DNA of 60,000 nucleotides from Lingula anatina (Eukaryota > Brachiopoda > Lingulata > Lingulida > Lingulidae), in the NCBI RefSeq assembly GCF_001039355.2, contig NW_019775169.1:261730-321729 (forward strand). The letters run 5' to 3'. The notes below the pieces were generated by a model that saw only the letters and a program-made list of their open reading frames with translations, was not told the origin of the DNA and made no database searches. The stretch's first letter is position 1. Each line of letters opens with the position of its first letter. The translations under genes and the position numbers were made by a program. Below are positions 1-14,236 of the stretch, piece after piece.

Positions 1-1378
1 GTGCATGTCCATTTTCTTTTCCACGTGTCAGACAGTCTATTAATAACACAATCCTTTCCACAGCCTCTTGTCAATAAGAAACTTATACTTTTAGAAGCGT
101 GTGATATTGAATAAGAATGAAAGAGATTTGCGATAGATTTGTGAGCAGGGACATTTTGTTATTTTGTTTGTTATCAGTCTGGATAAATTAGCTAGGCAGT
201 GAAAAGCTTAAAGTATTTGAACATTCAAATATATATATCAAGTGTCTCCAGCTATTTTAAAACAACCTTTCAAATAAAAAGTGATTTAATATATAATCCA
301 TACATTCCAAATATTATATCAAACATTAGTCATTTGGAAAGTTAGAAAGGTAGAACTCATTACCATATGTTTAAGAATCTGTAAATATCTGTATTCCATC
401 TGTGCCATAAATATCTTTAACCAGCAACAGAGTCATCTACAACACTACACCACTAGAAATTCAATATGAAATTATCAAAAAAAAAAAAAAAAAAAAAAAA
501 ATACCATTGACACCTTTTAAAACTAATGATATATGTACCTGTGACACATAATATGAATCACCAAAAAACCAATCTCTATCAATTTCAGTATAATCAGGCC
601 ATAATCATCAATGATCTAGGACCTGATACAGTCTGTATACCCAGCCAGCTACTAGGGATAATGTTTTTTACTTGATTCCATTGTAACCAAATGAATCATG
701 CATGTAAATATTGCTGTCCATGTCTCAAATAATATGTCAGCAAAGACTTCCTTGTAGATAAAACCTCTAACAAATGTGATAATCTCACTATTCGAAGTAG
801 CTGATAATGAACTGCAGAGCCTTAAAATTTGATGCTATGACACTTAAAATTCAATTTAAATCACAATTTGAAAGAAAACTGATAAATAATATGCACCCCG
901 TAACCAGCAATTTTTATTCCTGCTGTATTTAGTTTTTTTGGATTGTAAGGTACAATACTCAGATGATTGACAGATGTGACAGACAATCAAAGAGACAGGC
1001 ATAATGATTTGATCACCTTAAAATATGAAGCTGATACTAAATAGGTGAGAAAGTTATCAGAATATCTATATGGGATGACACAGATTATGCAGTAATGCCT
1101 GATTACAACTCTACCTGCTTAAATATCTCTGTATTATTATATAAAATTCTCTCTTTAGAGCCCTTGTCCAGCTCAGTTTCAGAATAAAATGGACCTTTTC
1201 ACAAATATGCACCAATCCTGAAAACAATCTGGTCTGATTGATTTTTGGTTTAAAATGACATAAGGTTAAGAGAAACAACCACAAATCCATAAATAACACA
1301 TCATTCCTAATTTTATTCAAAACCAATTAAAATTTTGGACAATAAAATTTAATTACAGGTTATAAAAATGAAACTCAC
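1..1378. other. Non-coding sequence downstream of last visible exon
   Basis: AT-rich sequence after the donor at 1377-1378 of the minus-strand gene. I found no convincing exon that continues its phase 1, so this is probably intron and the gene ends outside the window. A pure A tract lies at about 477-501. Confidence 0.5.
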
Positions 1379-4300
1379 CATCAAAGTACCCAGGTCCTGG
1401 AGGTCTGCCTTGAGCTGTGGCTTGAGACTCATAGTAATTGGCATATGGACGGAAAAAGTATGGCAATGGCACCAGAAGTCTTGATCCTATCACAGATCTT
1501 TGTCTTGGTTGTCCCTGAGAAAAATCAGCCAGGATCTCGGCTTGATTTGGGCTCCTGTAACTTCTACAATTAGATGAAAATTGTGGGGCATTAAGATTTG
1601 ACAACCTTTGACAAGAAACAAGATGTGTTTTTTTAGTTTTCTGTGTTTAAATAGTGTCACAGAGAGTGGAGATTTGTTACTAATAGAAGTATTAATCATA
1701 ATCTGATAATAATAATGAAAATATGATGAAAATTTGTAAAAAAAGTGTGGTAGAGCTCATTTATATATAGAACATTTAAAACATATCTCAATATAAATTG
1801 TCACATTTTCTGAGCATTGACATAAGTACGGTAATTACTCGATATTTTCAATGAGGGGAAATTTGTGAATTTTAATATTACTGCACTTTCAAGTCATAAT
1901 TTGTTAAAGTTAGAACATTCCTACAGAATGGTAGCAACAAATTTAAAAAGCAGGTTACTCTATTATAGTTCTATTCTATGCAGTAAAAGCACCACAAATG
2001 CAATACAGAAATACAATTTTTTGTAATTATAAAATTATGTATCTGAAATGATGATAATTTTTGCCCACTGAAAAGATTGAGTCATTACCGTAACCTTGAA
2101 GCATGTTGTTGCATAAGAATGATACCAGCATGTGCTCTCAAACCATGCTACTTTCATAGATTACATGTTAAAAACATCTAGGTAAAGCAAATAATTTAAA
2201 ATAAAAATATATAAACTATTTAGCACCATGAACTTCAGTTACAATGTATCTTACAATGCAAAGATCCAAATCACAAATTTTATGTAAAGTTTTTTTACCA
2301 AAATACATCAAATATTTATGAAATAGGCCATAGTGATAAACTGTAACTGTGACAGTATTCAGAGAAGAGACATGCACCTATAGTGTAATTTGAAATCTGG
2401 ATACGTAATTGTGGCTGAACAGTGCATGCACATGTATGCCCCATACATATAGCTTATGCATGGTTTGAAGAAGACAAGACATGCCCAGATACAGGTGGTG
2501 CTATTGTGTCTATGTGAACAATAAAACATAATTATTGTTTATAAAGTAGACGAGTGCAGTATTGCATAAGTGTAGACAGTACTCATATTATAGAAGGTTC
2601 AGGTTAACCAGTAAACTACCATTATACTATGTCCCAAGCATTTGTGTCAAAATAAGTGCTTAAGATATGGAACATTGGACAAATTTCAAATAGTAGCATG
2701 CATGCATTTTGTGCAGTCACTAAAACACCCAAAGTCTTCTCCAATGTCCTGGATTCTAAACAAGCTAAGAAACAATATGGTGTGGCTAGGATGAATATAA
2801 TCTTGCAACCTTTAAAATATATATAAACTGTCAAAATGTGATTGCAAAATTGCATTCTTCATATACTTCAAAAAATTTTTTTAATTTTTTGTCCGTGAAA
2901 TTAAAAAAAAACACCTGTCTTTATGCAAACCATGTTTTTTCCTTGGCTACATAACATTGTTGCAGCAGTTGAAGCGATTAATTCTCCAAGAGATGGTAGC
3001 ACTGCTACTGTACATTTCCAATCAATGCTGGTGACACCCGTGTGATGCAGGTCATTTTATATGCATGTTCTTTACAAACTCATCCTCATTTATAAAATAC
3101 ATTTAATAGCATATAGACACATTACATCAGTTGATTGCATGGTTGTTCAAACAAGGCCAGAACTGGAAGAAAAATATTCCTACTCAAGTGAAGAAGTGAT
3201 CACATTTAGCTGCAGTGGGTGTAAATTCAATGGAACTGATTATCTCACTGTGTGAACTATTTTACCCCATCCTGGAAATGTTTTCAATCGAATGGCATTC
3301 CTCACAACAAAGTCGTTAACCTCAGCAGCTCATTTCTCTATTAATTCTAATCAATCAGAAAAACAAATCAAACCCACTAATTCTTACTTTGACTAATCAA
3401 CTAATCAGCATTAATGCTGCTGACATATGATTAAGGACAGGGTAAGAAAGTAAACAAATAATCCAACATAGCTCAGACATATCTGACAAATGTCTTAGCT
3501 GACACTGACATGTGCATCAATATAAATGTCACTTTTAGGGGTTCGCAATAGGTGTCACTGGGTCGCTGGATGTTAATAGAAAATAGCTATTACCAAGATG
3601 TTCTTGTACTAAGTGGCCTATTTGTAGAGAGCTCATACCCCCATTTCCTGCTGTGATGAAGAAACTCCTTCATTAATTTCACTGTAAATTTTGAAAATGA
3701 GTTATTAACAGGCCAAAGTCCTAATAAACAAGTTGTTTTGGAAAGTTTGTAAAGGTAAATGGGATTTTTTAAAGGATTCAGTTCTTCTTTAACTTTTAAA
3801 CTTTAGCTTGGTCTCTAACACTGCTCGTGCTATCATTTTTCTGTCCCATACATACAAACAAAGGTAAAATAAAATAATAAATGGAATGGATCAGACTTAT
3901 ATTCAATACTCATGCTCTCTAATGCAACATAAGTATCTTTCCATGAAATATAATTTCTGCACAATGTGATCAATTTACTAAGTGGTTCAGTGTAGTAACA
4001 TTGAAAGTAATTACGAAAACAGTACTATCAGGCTAGCAGTGTAACAGAACTTAATGTGCTATTGCATACATTCTGAGAATCCAGGATAAGCTTCTCATAC
4101 ACAGTGGGGGTCCACATGATAAACAAACATGCTGAGAAGTCCTGGTTTTACCTGGCCCTGCATGACCCAAAGAGAAGCTGGCACACATGAACAAAGCAAT
4201 GAGAATCATTAGTTTTATTGTTAAAGGAAAAATTATCACCCTTTCCATATATATGAAAGAATATATACCAAGTTCCTTTGATCAAACCTGTAACATATCT

Positions 4301-7300
4301 ATCATGCAGAATTAAATGAATGTGATGTGAAGCAACATGCTTGTGTACCCATCCTACCTTGTAATAGTATATAAAAAGAAATAAGATTATTTCAGTACTA
4401 ACAAATTAATTTTTTAAACAGAACTCTAAACTCTGTAACAAGCTAATAAACATCCACCGTGCGTAATTAATAGCAGGTAAACTCTACCACTTGCCTGTGT
4501 TTTGCTACAGTCTGTCAGCAATAAACATCCATGTATGAAAAAATACAGAAGCAAACCAGTCATCAAACTTGACGACAAATAAAAAAATCTGTTAAAAGGG
4601 TGAATCACAATCTTGTTAATCTCAGCAAACAAACAAAACGACTAATAGTGACAACTTGTTAAGTAAGCAAAGGTAGAATGGAATTTTTTTCATGTCTGTA
4701 CTTACTTCACTGTAAACCCAGTGTACTGGGCTCCTGAGGGTTTACTCTGGGTTTGAGGCCTTCGATGGGGAAGAAGATGGTGAAGGGACTCTTTGTTGCC
4801 CTGAAATAAGGGAAAAATTAAATTGCAAGATTACTGAAAATTCGTTTTTGTAACAATGAGCTTATACTGGTACACATACCAGATCTTATTTGAGTCATTT
4901 TTTTTCAGTCTTCAAATATTTAACTGCTATCTTATTGTATGAAAACATAACTAACCTCTTCATATAATGTAACTACATTAATACCATTAAATATATTGGA
5001 GACAAGTAATCCAGAAAAGTCAAAACAGAGTGAAAACACATCTGAGAACTAGAATTGTTTCAATGTTAATATGGCATCATTGTGCCTGTCTCAACAAGCT
5101 AACACAGCTAACACAATGTCAGATTTGTTTTCTCACAATCATAACCAACTACAAACAACAAAATCAAAGGTGTCATGCATAAAATTTACCTATTTCAAGT
5201 TTTCCAAACAATTCAGTAGATATATAAAAGCTTTGCTACTAAAAAAAACATTTACATACTTTGCAAACTTTATTATAGCAATCTCCAAGTCCAACCAAAC
5301 TTTCCCCTTGTTCACGAGCTATTCTGTCTACTTCTTTCTCAACAGTCTCTGTGAAAGGCACACTAAAAATGTTATCTTCCAATAATGGGATCTCATTTTT
5401 CCTTTTATGGTTCATACAGTTGAGGTACTCCATGTGTGTAACTCCTGTATTATTGGCACGTGTGAATCTTCGAGGATTTCTCCTGAAAAATAAGCTTGAT
5501 TTATTACACCTGCAGTTTCTCCATCTACCTTAGCTTTCATTTATGACCACATAATTTAAAATATATTATAACCTAAAATGAAACCGAGATAGCTATTGAA
5601 AAATTTAGTCCATTGTTTGTATTAAACAAAAGATGGGCCAAGTATACATACTGTACAAGTTTCTGGAACTCTACAGGAGAAGAGAACATATCTGAGGAGG
5701 GAGCAGTCTGAGTCCTCAAAGTAGGAGGACTTGGGGGGCCCAGCGGACCTGGGGGGGTTGGTGGTTTACTCTTGGCCTGAAAAATTAAACAAGATAAGCA
5801 CAAATTACATTGCTTTTATGATTATGACAACAGAAATTATGGCTTACTATATATTTTCTGTTTGCAATGAATAAATCAAAATAAAACCGCTTCAATCAAA
5901 CATTTTTTAAAATTATCAACACCAAAATCAATAAAAATGGTGATTACATTATTTCATAAGGAAATATATTTTACCTGTATTAAAATGCCTCTAGCAATAT
6001 AAAGCACAATAAAGCTGCACAGCAGTGGCTGATTATGGCAGAAAAATTCATGAGAAAAGGATAAACCAGTAATCCATGGATTCATCTTACCTTTAAGGGC
6101 TGTCCTTTGAATCCTTTATTATCTTCTCTTATACGCAGTAACTCCACCATTTTCTACGATATAAATAAAATCAAAACCCTTGAAGGCAAATGTTTAGGTG
6201 GAAGAATAAAGTAATACTTAAGCAAGGAGATTATTCTAAACTTTTGCAAGTGTGATTTGAGGCCATAATCACCATCTAGAAAACAAGATATAACACCACA
6301 TAATATATATGCTCTCAACTTCAAATCACAATCAATATGATCATTTAGATTGAACTACATCAGACAATTATGAAGTATGTGCATAATAAGCATGTTTATC
6401 CTATTGATCCTATTTTAATACACATAGCTATAAATCAATAAAAATGCAAAAGCTTGAAAATTGAAAGAAATATTCAGTCAACATCTGTGACATTAGCAAA
6501 ACAAGTAACTTATTTCAAATCTAACAAAGCTATAAACAGCAATAAATTGTTATTTTGAAGCATGGGTCCCTTCTTCAAAACTTTTTACACTCCACAAAAC
6601 TTATGGCGGCTTAGTCCATTTTTTTCCTATTTAACAGAGTTGTGGTAAGATAAAACTGCTTATTTTTCAATTTTTCATTGGGGAATAAGTAGTTTCAAAA
6701 GTTATAAGGAATAGAAAGATGTTATAAAACATAAAACATTACGAATAGGAACACATAATAGAGTATGATTCTGGTTATTTTACAAGACTTAAAAACTGAC
6801 ACACCAAAAATCTATCTTTCTGATTTAACTTTCTATCACCCCATTTCCATAGATTAGATCAACCTACTTTAGATCGACCTAACTCCCTGGGGGTTCATGC
6901 TAAATAGCTGTCAGCCGGGCGGACACGAAAGTTAATTACACCCTTACAGCTTGTAGTAGGCGGGACGGACATTTAAGTCGGATTATCTGAAAGTAATCTG
7001 GTGAGACTCCCCGCGGGGATAGATCGATCTAAAATCTATGGGAATAGAGCCTATAATTCATCAACCCTTTTTTCCAAAGCCTTGCAACTATCATTAAATG
7101 TAAAATCAACAAAGGTTAAAACTGTCACTTTTCCTTACATATCGTCTTTCCTCAATAGGAGTGCGTATCCGTCCACTAGGCATGCCACGCCCTCTAGCCA
7201 AAGGTGGGACGTACGCCTTCTGTCTCCCTGGACTGGGGCCACTCTCCTACAAAACAGTCAATATTAAATCAGATTCTGTTGTAGTATTTTGTATCATCAA

Positions 7301-9105
7301 AGTTAGACATGAACTTTATCTGATTTTCTGCCCAATTGCTTTTATGACAAACACAAATTTTTTAGGTAATGTTAGCCCAGAAATACACGCAAAGACACTA
7401 AAGACCAACTGAAACCAAAACTTATTTTACTAAGGCATTCATTCAAGTGCTTAGATCTACAGTTATTTATCAAGTTACAGAATTTTCCGAATAACACCTG
7501 AGCAATCATAAGTACTGAAACTGTTTGCTGTTAGCACAGATGAAAATCAAATTATAAGCTACAGTTTGGCTGACAGTTTGGTCTTTAATATAAATGCATA
7601 ATAATTAATCAATAAAAAATTATGTCATACAATTTCTAAATCAATGCACTGCAATTATTGCTAACAGATCACAATTGATTTTAGTTAACAAATGTTGAGT
7701 AAGGACACAGAAAGAGACATGAATGGACTATTTCCTTATCCAGTCCTTAACTGTATATAACAAACTTCTCTCAATATTTAGTAAATCACCCTGGCTGGAT
7801 AGACATTGGATAGAGTATAGGACATATGTGACCAATGTTTGCTAATTTATTATAGACATGGTAAATACAGTTATTTACTTACAGAAAAAAAAGTGTTTCA
7901 TTACTAATACTGAAGTATGATGGGTCATATGCAAAGATATCCAAAACATAAAAAATGCACAAAAATATATTTAAAACAAAAAATAAGGTACACTAAAGAA
8001 TTTTCAAAATTTCAAATCCAATTAAATTTTTTTCACAGAAGATATCCTTGTTCTACTAAAAATATATGCAACACCTGAATACATTTCAGCTAATTGTTTA
8101 CAACAAAAATGATGCTACAGTGACAACAGTCACATATTCTACCCACCTGTCCTAAGTATATCCCTGTCATGTTTTTGTAAGCAGAGGCAGGTGTCATGGG
8201 TGGGCTCTCCATCTGAGTATATCCCATGGGTAAAATTTCAGACCTTGAAATGTCTGAAGCTGGAGTGGGTGGGACTCCAGCCATCATCATTAAATCTTAT
8301 ATTCTTCAAAAATTATTTTTATTTTCTTTCAATTGTATTAATTGTGTCAGTTAAATGCTCAGTTATGCAGCATTTTTTAAAAATAATTCAGCAAACATAT
8401 CATCCACTAAATCACTGGTAAAAAAGCAATGCCCATGTTTGGCTCGGTCCTTCAGTCAAATATGGTATCCTTTGGACATAAATTTCTGCTTGAAGCTTGG
8501 TACGTGTTTCTATGGTAAAAAAAAAAGAAAAAAACACCAAAGATGTTGGAATTACATAATTAAAAAATCAGCAGGGTGCTTGAAACTCATCTGTATATAT
8601 TAAATATTTAATTAAACAATACAACACCAAAGACTCCAGCTTTCAACTAGTAATTCAGTGACACGTTAGCATAACAAACAAAAAAAATCAGTTTCAGAGG
8701 TACTGTTTTAGTGTCTAAATTATATCAAAGATAATGATTTTTTAAATAAAATTGAACTTATATTTACGACCAGTGTCCAATAAGTACAACAATTTCAAAA
8801 ACGCCAGCACCCTTTTAGTCCCCGTCTTTTTTATGAAAAGCATTTGTCAAACGAGCACCTGCTTCCACTACTCACAAAGTAGAATTAAAACTTCAAAAGC
8901 TGCTCTAGACTTACATATTTCAAAAACTGTTCTATAAAAAAGTGTTCGACTTACCAAAAATAAAATGCACCAAGCACATTACACGACACTTGATGTTTAA
9001 GTTATTTATGGTCTAACCTTCTTCGAATTTACAGAAAGGCGGTAATAAATCCATTTTGATGATATTTACATACAGACTTCTCAAAGTTTCGCTCGCCATG
9101 ATCAT
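1379..9105 (-). CDS. Unrecognised proline-rich protein, 8 exons, 3' end outside window
   Basis: Spliced minus-strand gene. Exons (high to low): 9105-9018, 8295-8147, 7246-7139, 6153-6091, 5776-5652, 5482-5260, 4800-4706, 1554-1379. Phases 1,0,0,0,2,0,2,1 join without a shift and give 342 residues before the window edge. ATG 9105 lies two codons before a second ATG at 9097-9099; either could start. No signal peptide or membrane segment is seen. The N-terminal half is rich in Pro/Ser/Gly/Arg (PPLARGRGMP, PPTPPGPLGPPSPP) and looks disordered. Exon 6 holds a more compact charged stretch (PFTETVEKEVDRIAREQGES). The last exon has an aromatic patch (VPLPYFFRPYANYY). I do not recognise the family. 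Short conserved-looking blocks in a disordered background are seen in ciliary and sperm-axoneme proteins, but that is only a guess. Acceptors such as TTTTTCAG/G and donors such as GTAAGT support the exons. Confidence 0.75.
6847..7041. repeat. MITE copy in intron 3 of the minus-strand gene
   Basis: About 195 bp with terminal inverted repeats: CCATAGATTAGATC at the left and its imperfect complement, ending AATCTATGG, at the right. Inner arms carry a GATCGACCTAACTCCC-like sequence. Related copies lie at 15111-15270, about 32560-35385 (split) and 38598-38823. There is no coding capacity. Confidence 0.6.
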
Positions 9106-10108
9106 GCAGCCTCGTTTCAAAACTAAAGCTATGATGTCATATCCTAGCAACCAGTACACTAACCAACAGGGGGATGACCCTAGGGTTAAACTAGCCTATA
9201 TACCATAGAGACTTTTGAATAGTATTGTTTTAGGCTGAGCGTTGGTCATATTGGGCCTAATATGTAGTTCGGACAACATTTTCTTCTGAAGCTCTACCAC
9301 CAATAATTTAGTTCAAAGTGTGTTTCGATCTACTGTAGTACGTAAGTGTGTCAGGTGCGTGTGTAATAGTGTTTGGGAGGGGGGGGTGAGGTACTGGGTA
9401 CTTGTCAATCTGTTAACAACACAGGCACCAATAAACGACCAACCTAGCATCGATTAATACTTTTTCCTACTTCTATTTTATGGTTTATGTGCGCGAAAGA
9501 GAATTAATGAGTGTAGATATATATGCGTTCACGCTCGGCTGTCACCTTGATTGGATAGTAAACGATTGTCGTAAAATCGCGTGTATGCGTTATATACCCC
9601 TTTTTAATTTAAAAGGTGAAAATGTAATTGAATGTTAGTCTGCTTTTGATAAACCCCAAGAAACATCTTGTTGAAGTAATTTAGCAGGTCGATTAATGTG
9701 TTTTAAAACAAGAATTTTAACAGTTTTAATTAAGGGAGGGAAAAGCAGGCCTAATAGGCAAACTGTGTAGGCCTACATGTATGCTATATTGACTAGCATG
9801 GTGTTGGAGGTAGTGTGACATTTTGACCGTGTACTTTTGTGAACAGTTTCTGCCACAACCTCTCACCTGGAATGAGCTATACCTGTTGTAATTTGCATAA
9901 CAATAACTTGCTCATCGCAGGTCGAGCTGTATTCCAGAATATAACCTACCGTATACGTAGGCCTGCTCATTTATTTGACAGTAGGCCTACGTAGGCTACT
10001 GAGGCCTACATCGACGTACGTGGTGCAGTCGCAAGGTCGAGCTTTTAAAAGGCGTGGAAGCAAATGCGTCATTTTGTAAGTATCCAAATTTCTTCAACAT
10101 TTGACAGT

Positions 10109-10468
10109 AGAGCGGCAATTAAAACACGATTCTATGTAATATTATGTATGTATATCATTAGCCACTTGTATGTCACTCAGAATATCTTAGCAATAGTAGG
10201 CAATATATTGGTTTTGATAATCTCACAATGCTTTCGGCTGCAAACGTATCATAGGAGAAACGATGTTCTTGGATGACCTTTGGTAATTTTTTTAGAGCGG
10301 CAATTAAAACACGATTCTATGTAATATTATGTATGTATATCATTAGCCACTTGTATGTCACTCAGAATATCTTAGCAATAGTAGGCAATATATTGGTTTT
10401 GATAATCTCACAATGCTTTCGGCTGCAAACGTAGCCTATCATAGGAGAAACGATGTTCTTGGATGACC
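10109..10468. repeat. Tandem duplication, two ~170-175 bp copies
   Basis: Copy 1 is 10109-10278 and copy 2 is 10294-10468. Both begin AGAGCGGCAATTAAAACACG and end CTTGGATGACC. By eye they are identical except for a 5-base insertion (AGCCT-like) in copy 2. The near identity implies a recent duplication. It has no coding content. Confidence 0.9.
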
Positions 10469-11624
10469 GATTTTTTTTCTCGATCTCCTGTTTAATATTT
10501 CTGTGTAGCTTTTATTTTTGTAGCCTTGGACATCTGAAACTATGTGTTACTCAGTTTGAAATGTTTTATTTGAATGTAATCATCAGCTAAATCATTGCCA
10601 CAAAAACACTACTTTTGATAATAATGCTCGCCGTAGGCCCTAGTTTTGGTCTTCTATTCATCAACGTGCGCATCATGTTTATGGATAAATTGCCGAAATT
10701 GTGTTTTCATTGTTTCTGTCTCAGCAAGATATCTCAAATGCCAGTAGTTGCAATAAATAACTCTTTTATATTATAATTTCATGGCGCAAGGCAGCCTAAA
10801 ATTTCAATCCTTGTGTTTTAAGACCTTGCATTTTGGAGAAGCCAATAAACAACCATATCATTTCAAATATTTATTGTATCTCATTCTATGTACTAATTAG
10901 TGTATTTTAAGAAGCGTATTGTCAAAAATTGTAGACATTGTTTTATCATTTCAGAAGCCCAGCGAGATATTGCGCACCATGCCATTGGTTCACAGTTGAG
11001 AATCCTACGTACATTCATGTATCTACTTTGTCAAAAACCAAATAAACACTTTGTAATTCTGTGGTATTTTTTTAATTTGATATGAACAAATGATGATACA
11101 GATTATAGTATAACAAGGGGAAAGGAGTAAAATTACTCAAATTCTATGTCATATTTGAAATCTCCATTTATGACAAATATTCCCTTTTTTTCTGTGGGAT
11201 TGACGATTGTCTATGGTATAATTGAAACGGTTTTTAAACTGAGTATTTTTGTTAATTATGAAATGACATTTTTGAAATACCATAACTCGCTGAGGGATTT
11301 AACAACAACCCACAATAAGGACAATTTTTATAAATTTACAATCTCACTTCTTGGAATTTTATTCTAAATTTCGTTTTATTGTAGGGTTTTATGTCCCTAA
11401 TAACAAATTTGTTTGTCCTTCTGAATATCATTTTGGTCAATTTTCTTAATAAAGTACCGCAAATTGATTTTTGTTTCACAAACTTGTATTCATAATAATA
11501 TTTAAATTCAAATTTTGAACATGAAAGAAAGAAAATGACATTCTGATGCAACCTTTAGTAAGCTTTAATGATAACATTCTTAATTGTCCCAAAATTTGGC
11601 AGTATTATCCCATTTTACATCCTT

Positions 11625-11785
11625 CACCCCCTTCAAATAAAATGAACTCTCAATGTCACCCCTCAAATAAAGTGAACTCGCCCCACCTGTCACCCCTCAA
11701 GTGAAGTGGACTATCTCACCTGCCATCCCTCAAATAAAGTGGACTAGACCCACCTGGTACCCCTCAAATGAAGTGGACTTGCCCC
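11625..11785. repeat. Minisatellite, ~37 bp unit, about 4-5 copies
   Basis: Repeats of a unit containing CACCCCTCAAATAAAGTGAA and CTCGCCCCACCTGT-like spacers, with drift between copies (AAGTGAAGTGGACT, AATAAAGTGGACT, AATGAAGTGGACT). Confidence 0.85.
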
Positions 11786-13857
11786 ATGTTTATTACATTT
11801 TTCTCAAAGTGATCTCAATAATGAGACTTTATTAATTTTAAAACTATTCAAAATTACAAATTTAAGTTTTTTTTTTTTTTTTTTATAAGCCAAAATATTC
11901 AAAATGAACAGATTTTAGGTTCAGAAAATTCAGTTAAGATCAATGTTGCCTTTATTTCTTTATCTTAGAGATTAAATCAAAAACAACCCAAAGCAGTGCC
12001 TTTATTTTCATAAATTGCTCGTCATTCACTAGTGTTCATAAAACTTTAAAATGATGAAAATAAAATCGACTTTTACAGTGTACACTTTACAGCAAACGAT
12101 ACAGTTAGCTAATCTGCTTAATAAACTTAAATCTCAACTTGCATTTTTACATTCAAGATTTAAAGTTGTGACATGCGAACACATTGGAAAATACACTATT
12201 GCATCAAAAACACGTTAATGATCACTTTATTGCTCAATCAAATATAACTGGGGAGGAGCTTAATGATTTTCGAATGAAATAAGATACAACCGAGTTGGTA
12301 CCGTATAGTTTGATAAGGATCATGATCGATCCCTAGGATATACATTTGAAAACAAAACTGATTTTTTTTTCTCAGTATAGTTTGGAAAATGGAATAAAGT
12401 CCATCTTAGTAAACAAAAGTTTAATATGCCGGCTTTAAATGGTTCGAAAATCGTAAGACCATGTACTATTTCGTCACACTGCATTTTCCTTGCGAGCGAG
12501 TGTCTGTGTCCGGTTCCAAAATACCACCAGAAGACCAGGAAAGCTTCCGTCGGGCGTAAGTGCTTTTGACAGATGTCGACAGAGAAGATAAATCTGAAAT
12601 TTAAAAGTTTGAACAACGATATTAAAATGGCACTACAACGCAATGGAATATGAACTGACAATAAAATAAAATCAATGGAAAGACTGTCCTTGTTTTGAAA
12701 AAATCGCATTAAGGATGATTAAAAAATTTGATTGGAAAATTTCAATGAATGCTGTACGAATCGTAAAAAAACTCTTTTCAAACGTTCTCGTTTGTCTGTT
12801 TCAGTTGCAAACATGGTAATGATTTTTCTTAAAGTTAAACCATATGTAAAACAGCTTCTAATGTAGCCACCTGAGAAGGTACACACTAATAAATCAAGCA
12901 CAAAATTCAATGTTAATAAAACGTTTTTAAAATGCGGATGTGTTTAGATGACCCATTTGCGTACAGAGGGATATTGAATTGACAGTTCTAAGACACAGAA
13001 AAGTGATATCTAATACAACAACTTTTTTCATATTAGTTATGCGTTTATTGGTAAAGTGCTTTTCAATATTTCAATATTGTTTTAAGTTATACCCAAACAA
13101 ACAGTAAAACTAGAACCTGGTAATTTGGACTCATAAAAACATGACAAAATTTGTAAGAAACATTTCTAGTGCAATGAACATCTTAATCAAGAAAGGCAAA
13201 GAGCCCATTCAACCCATCCCGAACTGAAATAAACGCCTGACAAAGCCTTATGTACAAACTTTATCAAACTTGAGAAGAGAAAAAAGTGAATTACTCAGAC
13301 AAAAACCGTAGGCCTACTCACCGCATTATCGAATTCCACGTACATTTGTATGCTATAAGACGTAAATACATTAAATCACAAGACCTCTTTGCTTCAAACT
13401 TGGGTACAACATACAAATTGGGATCGAAACTCCACCACACCTATCCTGCGTCCTCTTCTTACAGTGTCCAGCTGTCAAGTGAACAGTCGAGAAGATAGCT
13501 CGCACTGCGCTGAGCGACAAATTGTTATGCAAATTACAACAGGCACAGTGCATTTTGATTGAGGAGTTGCCTTTGAATTTTTCACTCTTATATAAACGGG
13601 TGAATATATATAAATATATATATATATATATATGGTATTATATATTAATTGATAAAATCATAGTTGTGGGTCATTAATTAATACCGATCATTTAGTTATT
13701 CGTTCATAAAAATACCTCAGTACAGAATGCGCCAAGACCTGATAATGCCAACTCGACGCTTTTGGAAGGCTATTGGTTTAGACAGCTAATAGATAGCTCA
13801 CCTGTCTATATTGTCGTGTTATGCAATGGTTTGTCTCATTCTGGGTAAGGGGGTATA

Positions 13858-14236
13858 CAGTAAAGCCTAGGTCCCAACTACGTTTTGGACGCACGGTTTT
13901 TAGGTTCCTTGCGTCCGGCTACCCTCTACCAGGGCGAGTGATAGATTTTTTCCGATATTCACTGAGTTGAGCCCTAAATGATTATTTATCTAGCTAGAGA
14001 CATATCTGTGAATATCTGTAAAAAATCTATCACTCGCCCTGGTAGAGGGTAGCGTCCGGCTAGGACGTAGCTAGATCGCAGGGAAGAGGTGAAAAGTTTC
14101 TACGTGCTGTTTGCGTCCTCCAAAAAGTCGCACGATGGACGTGCTCCTCACGCACGAACTCCCACGTTTTCCCCATTTTTTGGCCGTAGACCACACGTAG
14201 CAGCCCGTACGTTCGGTTGGGACCTAGGCTTAACTG
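13858..14236. mobile_element. MITE with CAGT termini (pogo/Tc1-like), nested palindrome
   Basis: About 379 bp. The left end CAGTAAAGCCTAGGTCCCAA is matched by the complement of the right end (CAGTTAAGCCTAGGTCCCAA). An inner pair of 32-base arms, TACCCTCTACCAGGGCGAGT and on at 13920-13951 and its complement at 14020-14051, makes a second palindrome. The left flank ends in TA; the right flank is TC, so a TA target duplication would have decayed by one base. CAGT ends and TA targets are typical of pogo/Tigger-type elements; the assignment is inference. It has no transposase. Confidence 0.7.

Larger units (their letters stand above)
9106..13857. other. Intergenic region, no gene supported
   Basis: Starts with the promoter region of the minus-strand gene. 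At 9750-10010 it has a cluster of TAGGCCTAC-like palindromic hexamers, common in marine-invertebrate repeats. It also holds the tandem duplication at 10109-10468 and the minisatellite at 11625-11785. A possible acceptor (ATCATTTCAG) at about 10952, followed by AATAAA near 11040, could mark an untranslated RNA end, but no coding exon is credible. An AT dinucleotide tract lies near 13600-13633. Confidence 0.5.

Noticed and set aside
10900-11085. 61-codon ORF after a possible acceptor
   Set aside because: There is no downstream or upstream coding partner and no recognisable motif; at most an untranslated RNA end.
11625-11785. CRISPR-like array
   Set aside because: Units are contiguous and drifting, with no unique spacers, in eukaryotic DNA; it is a minisatellite.
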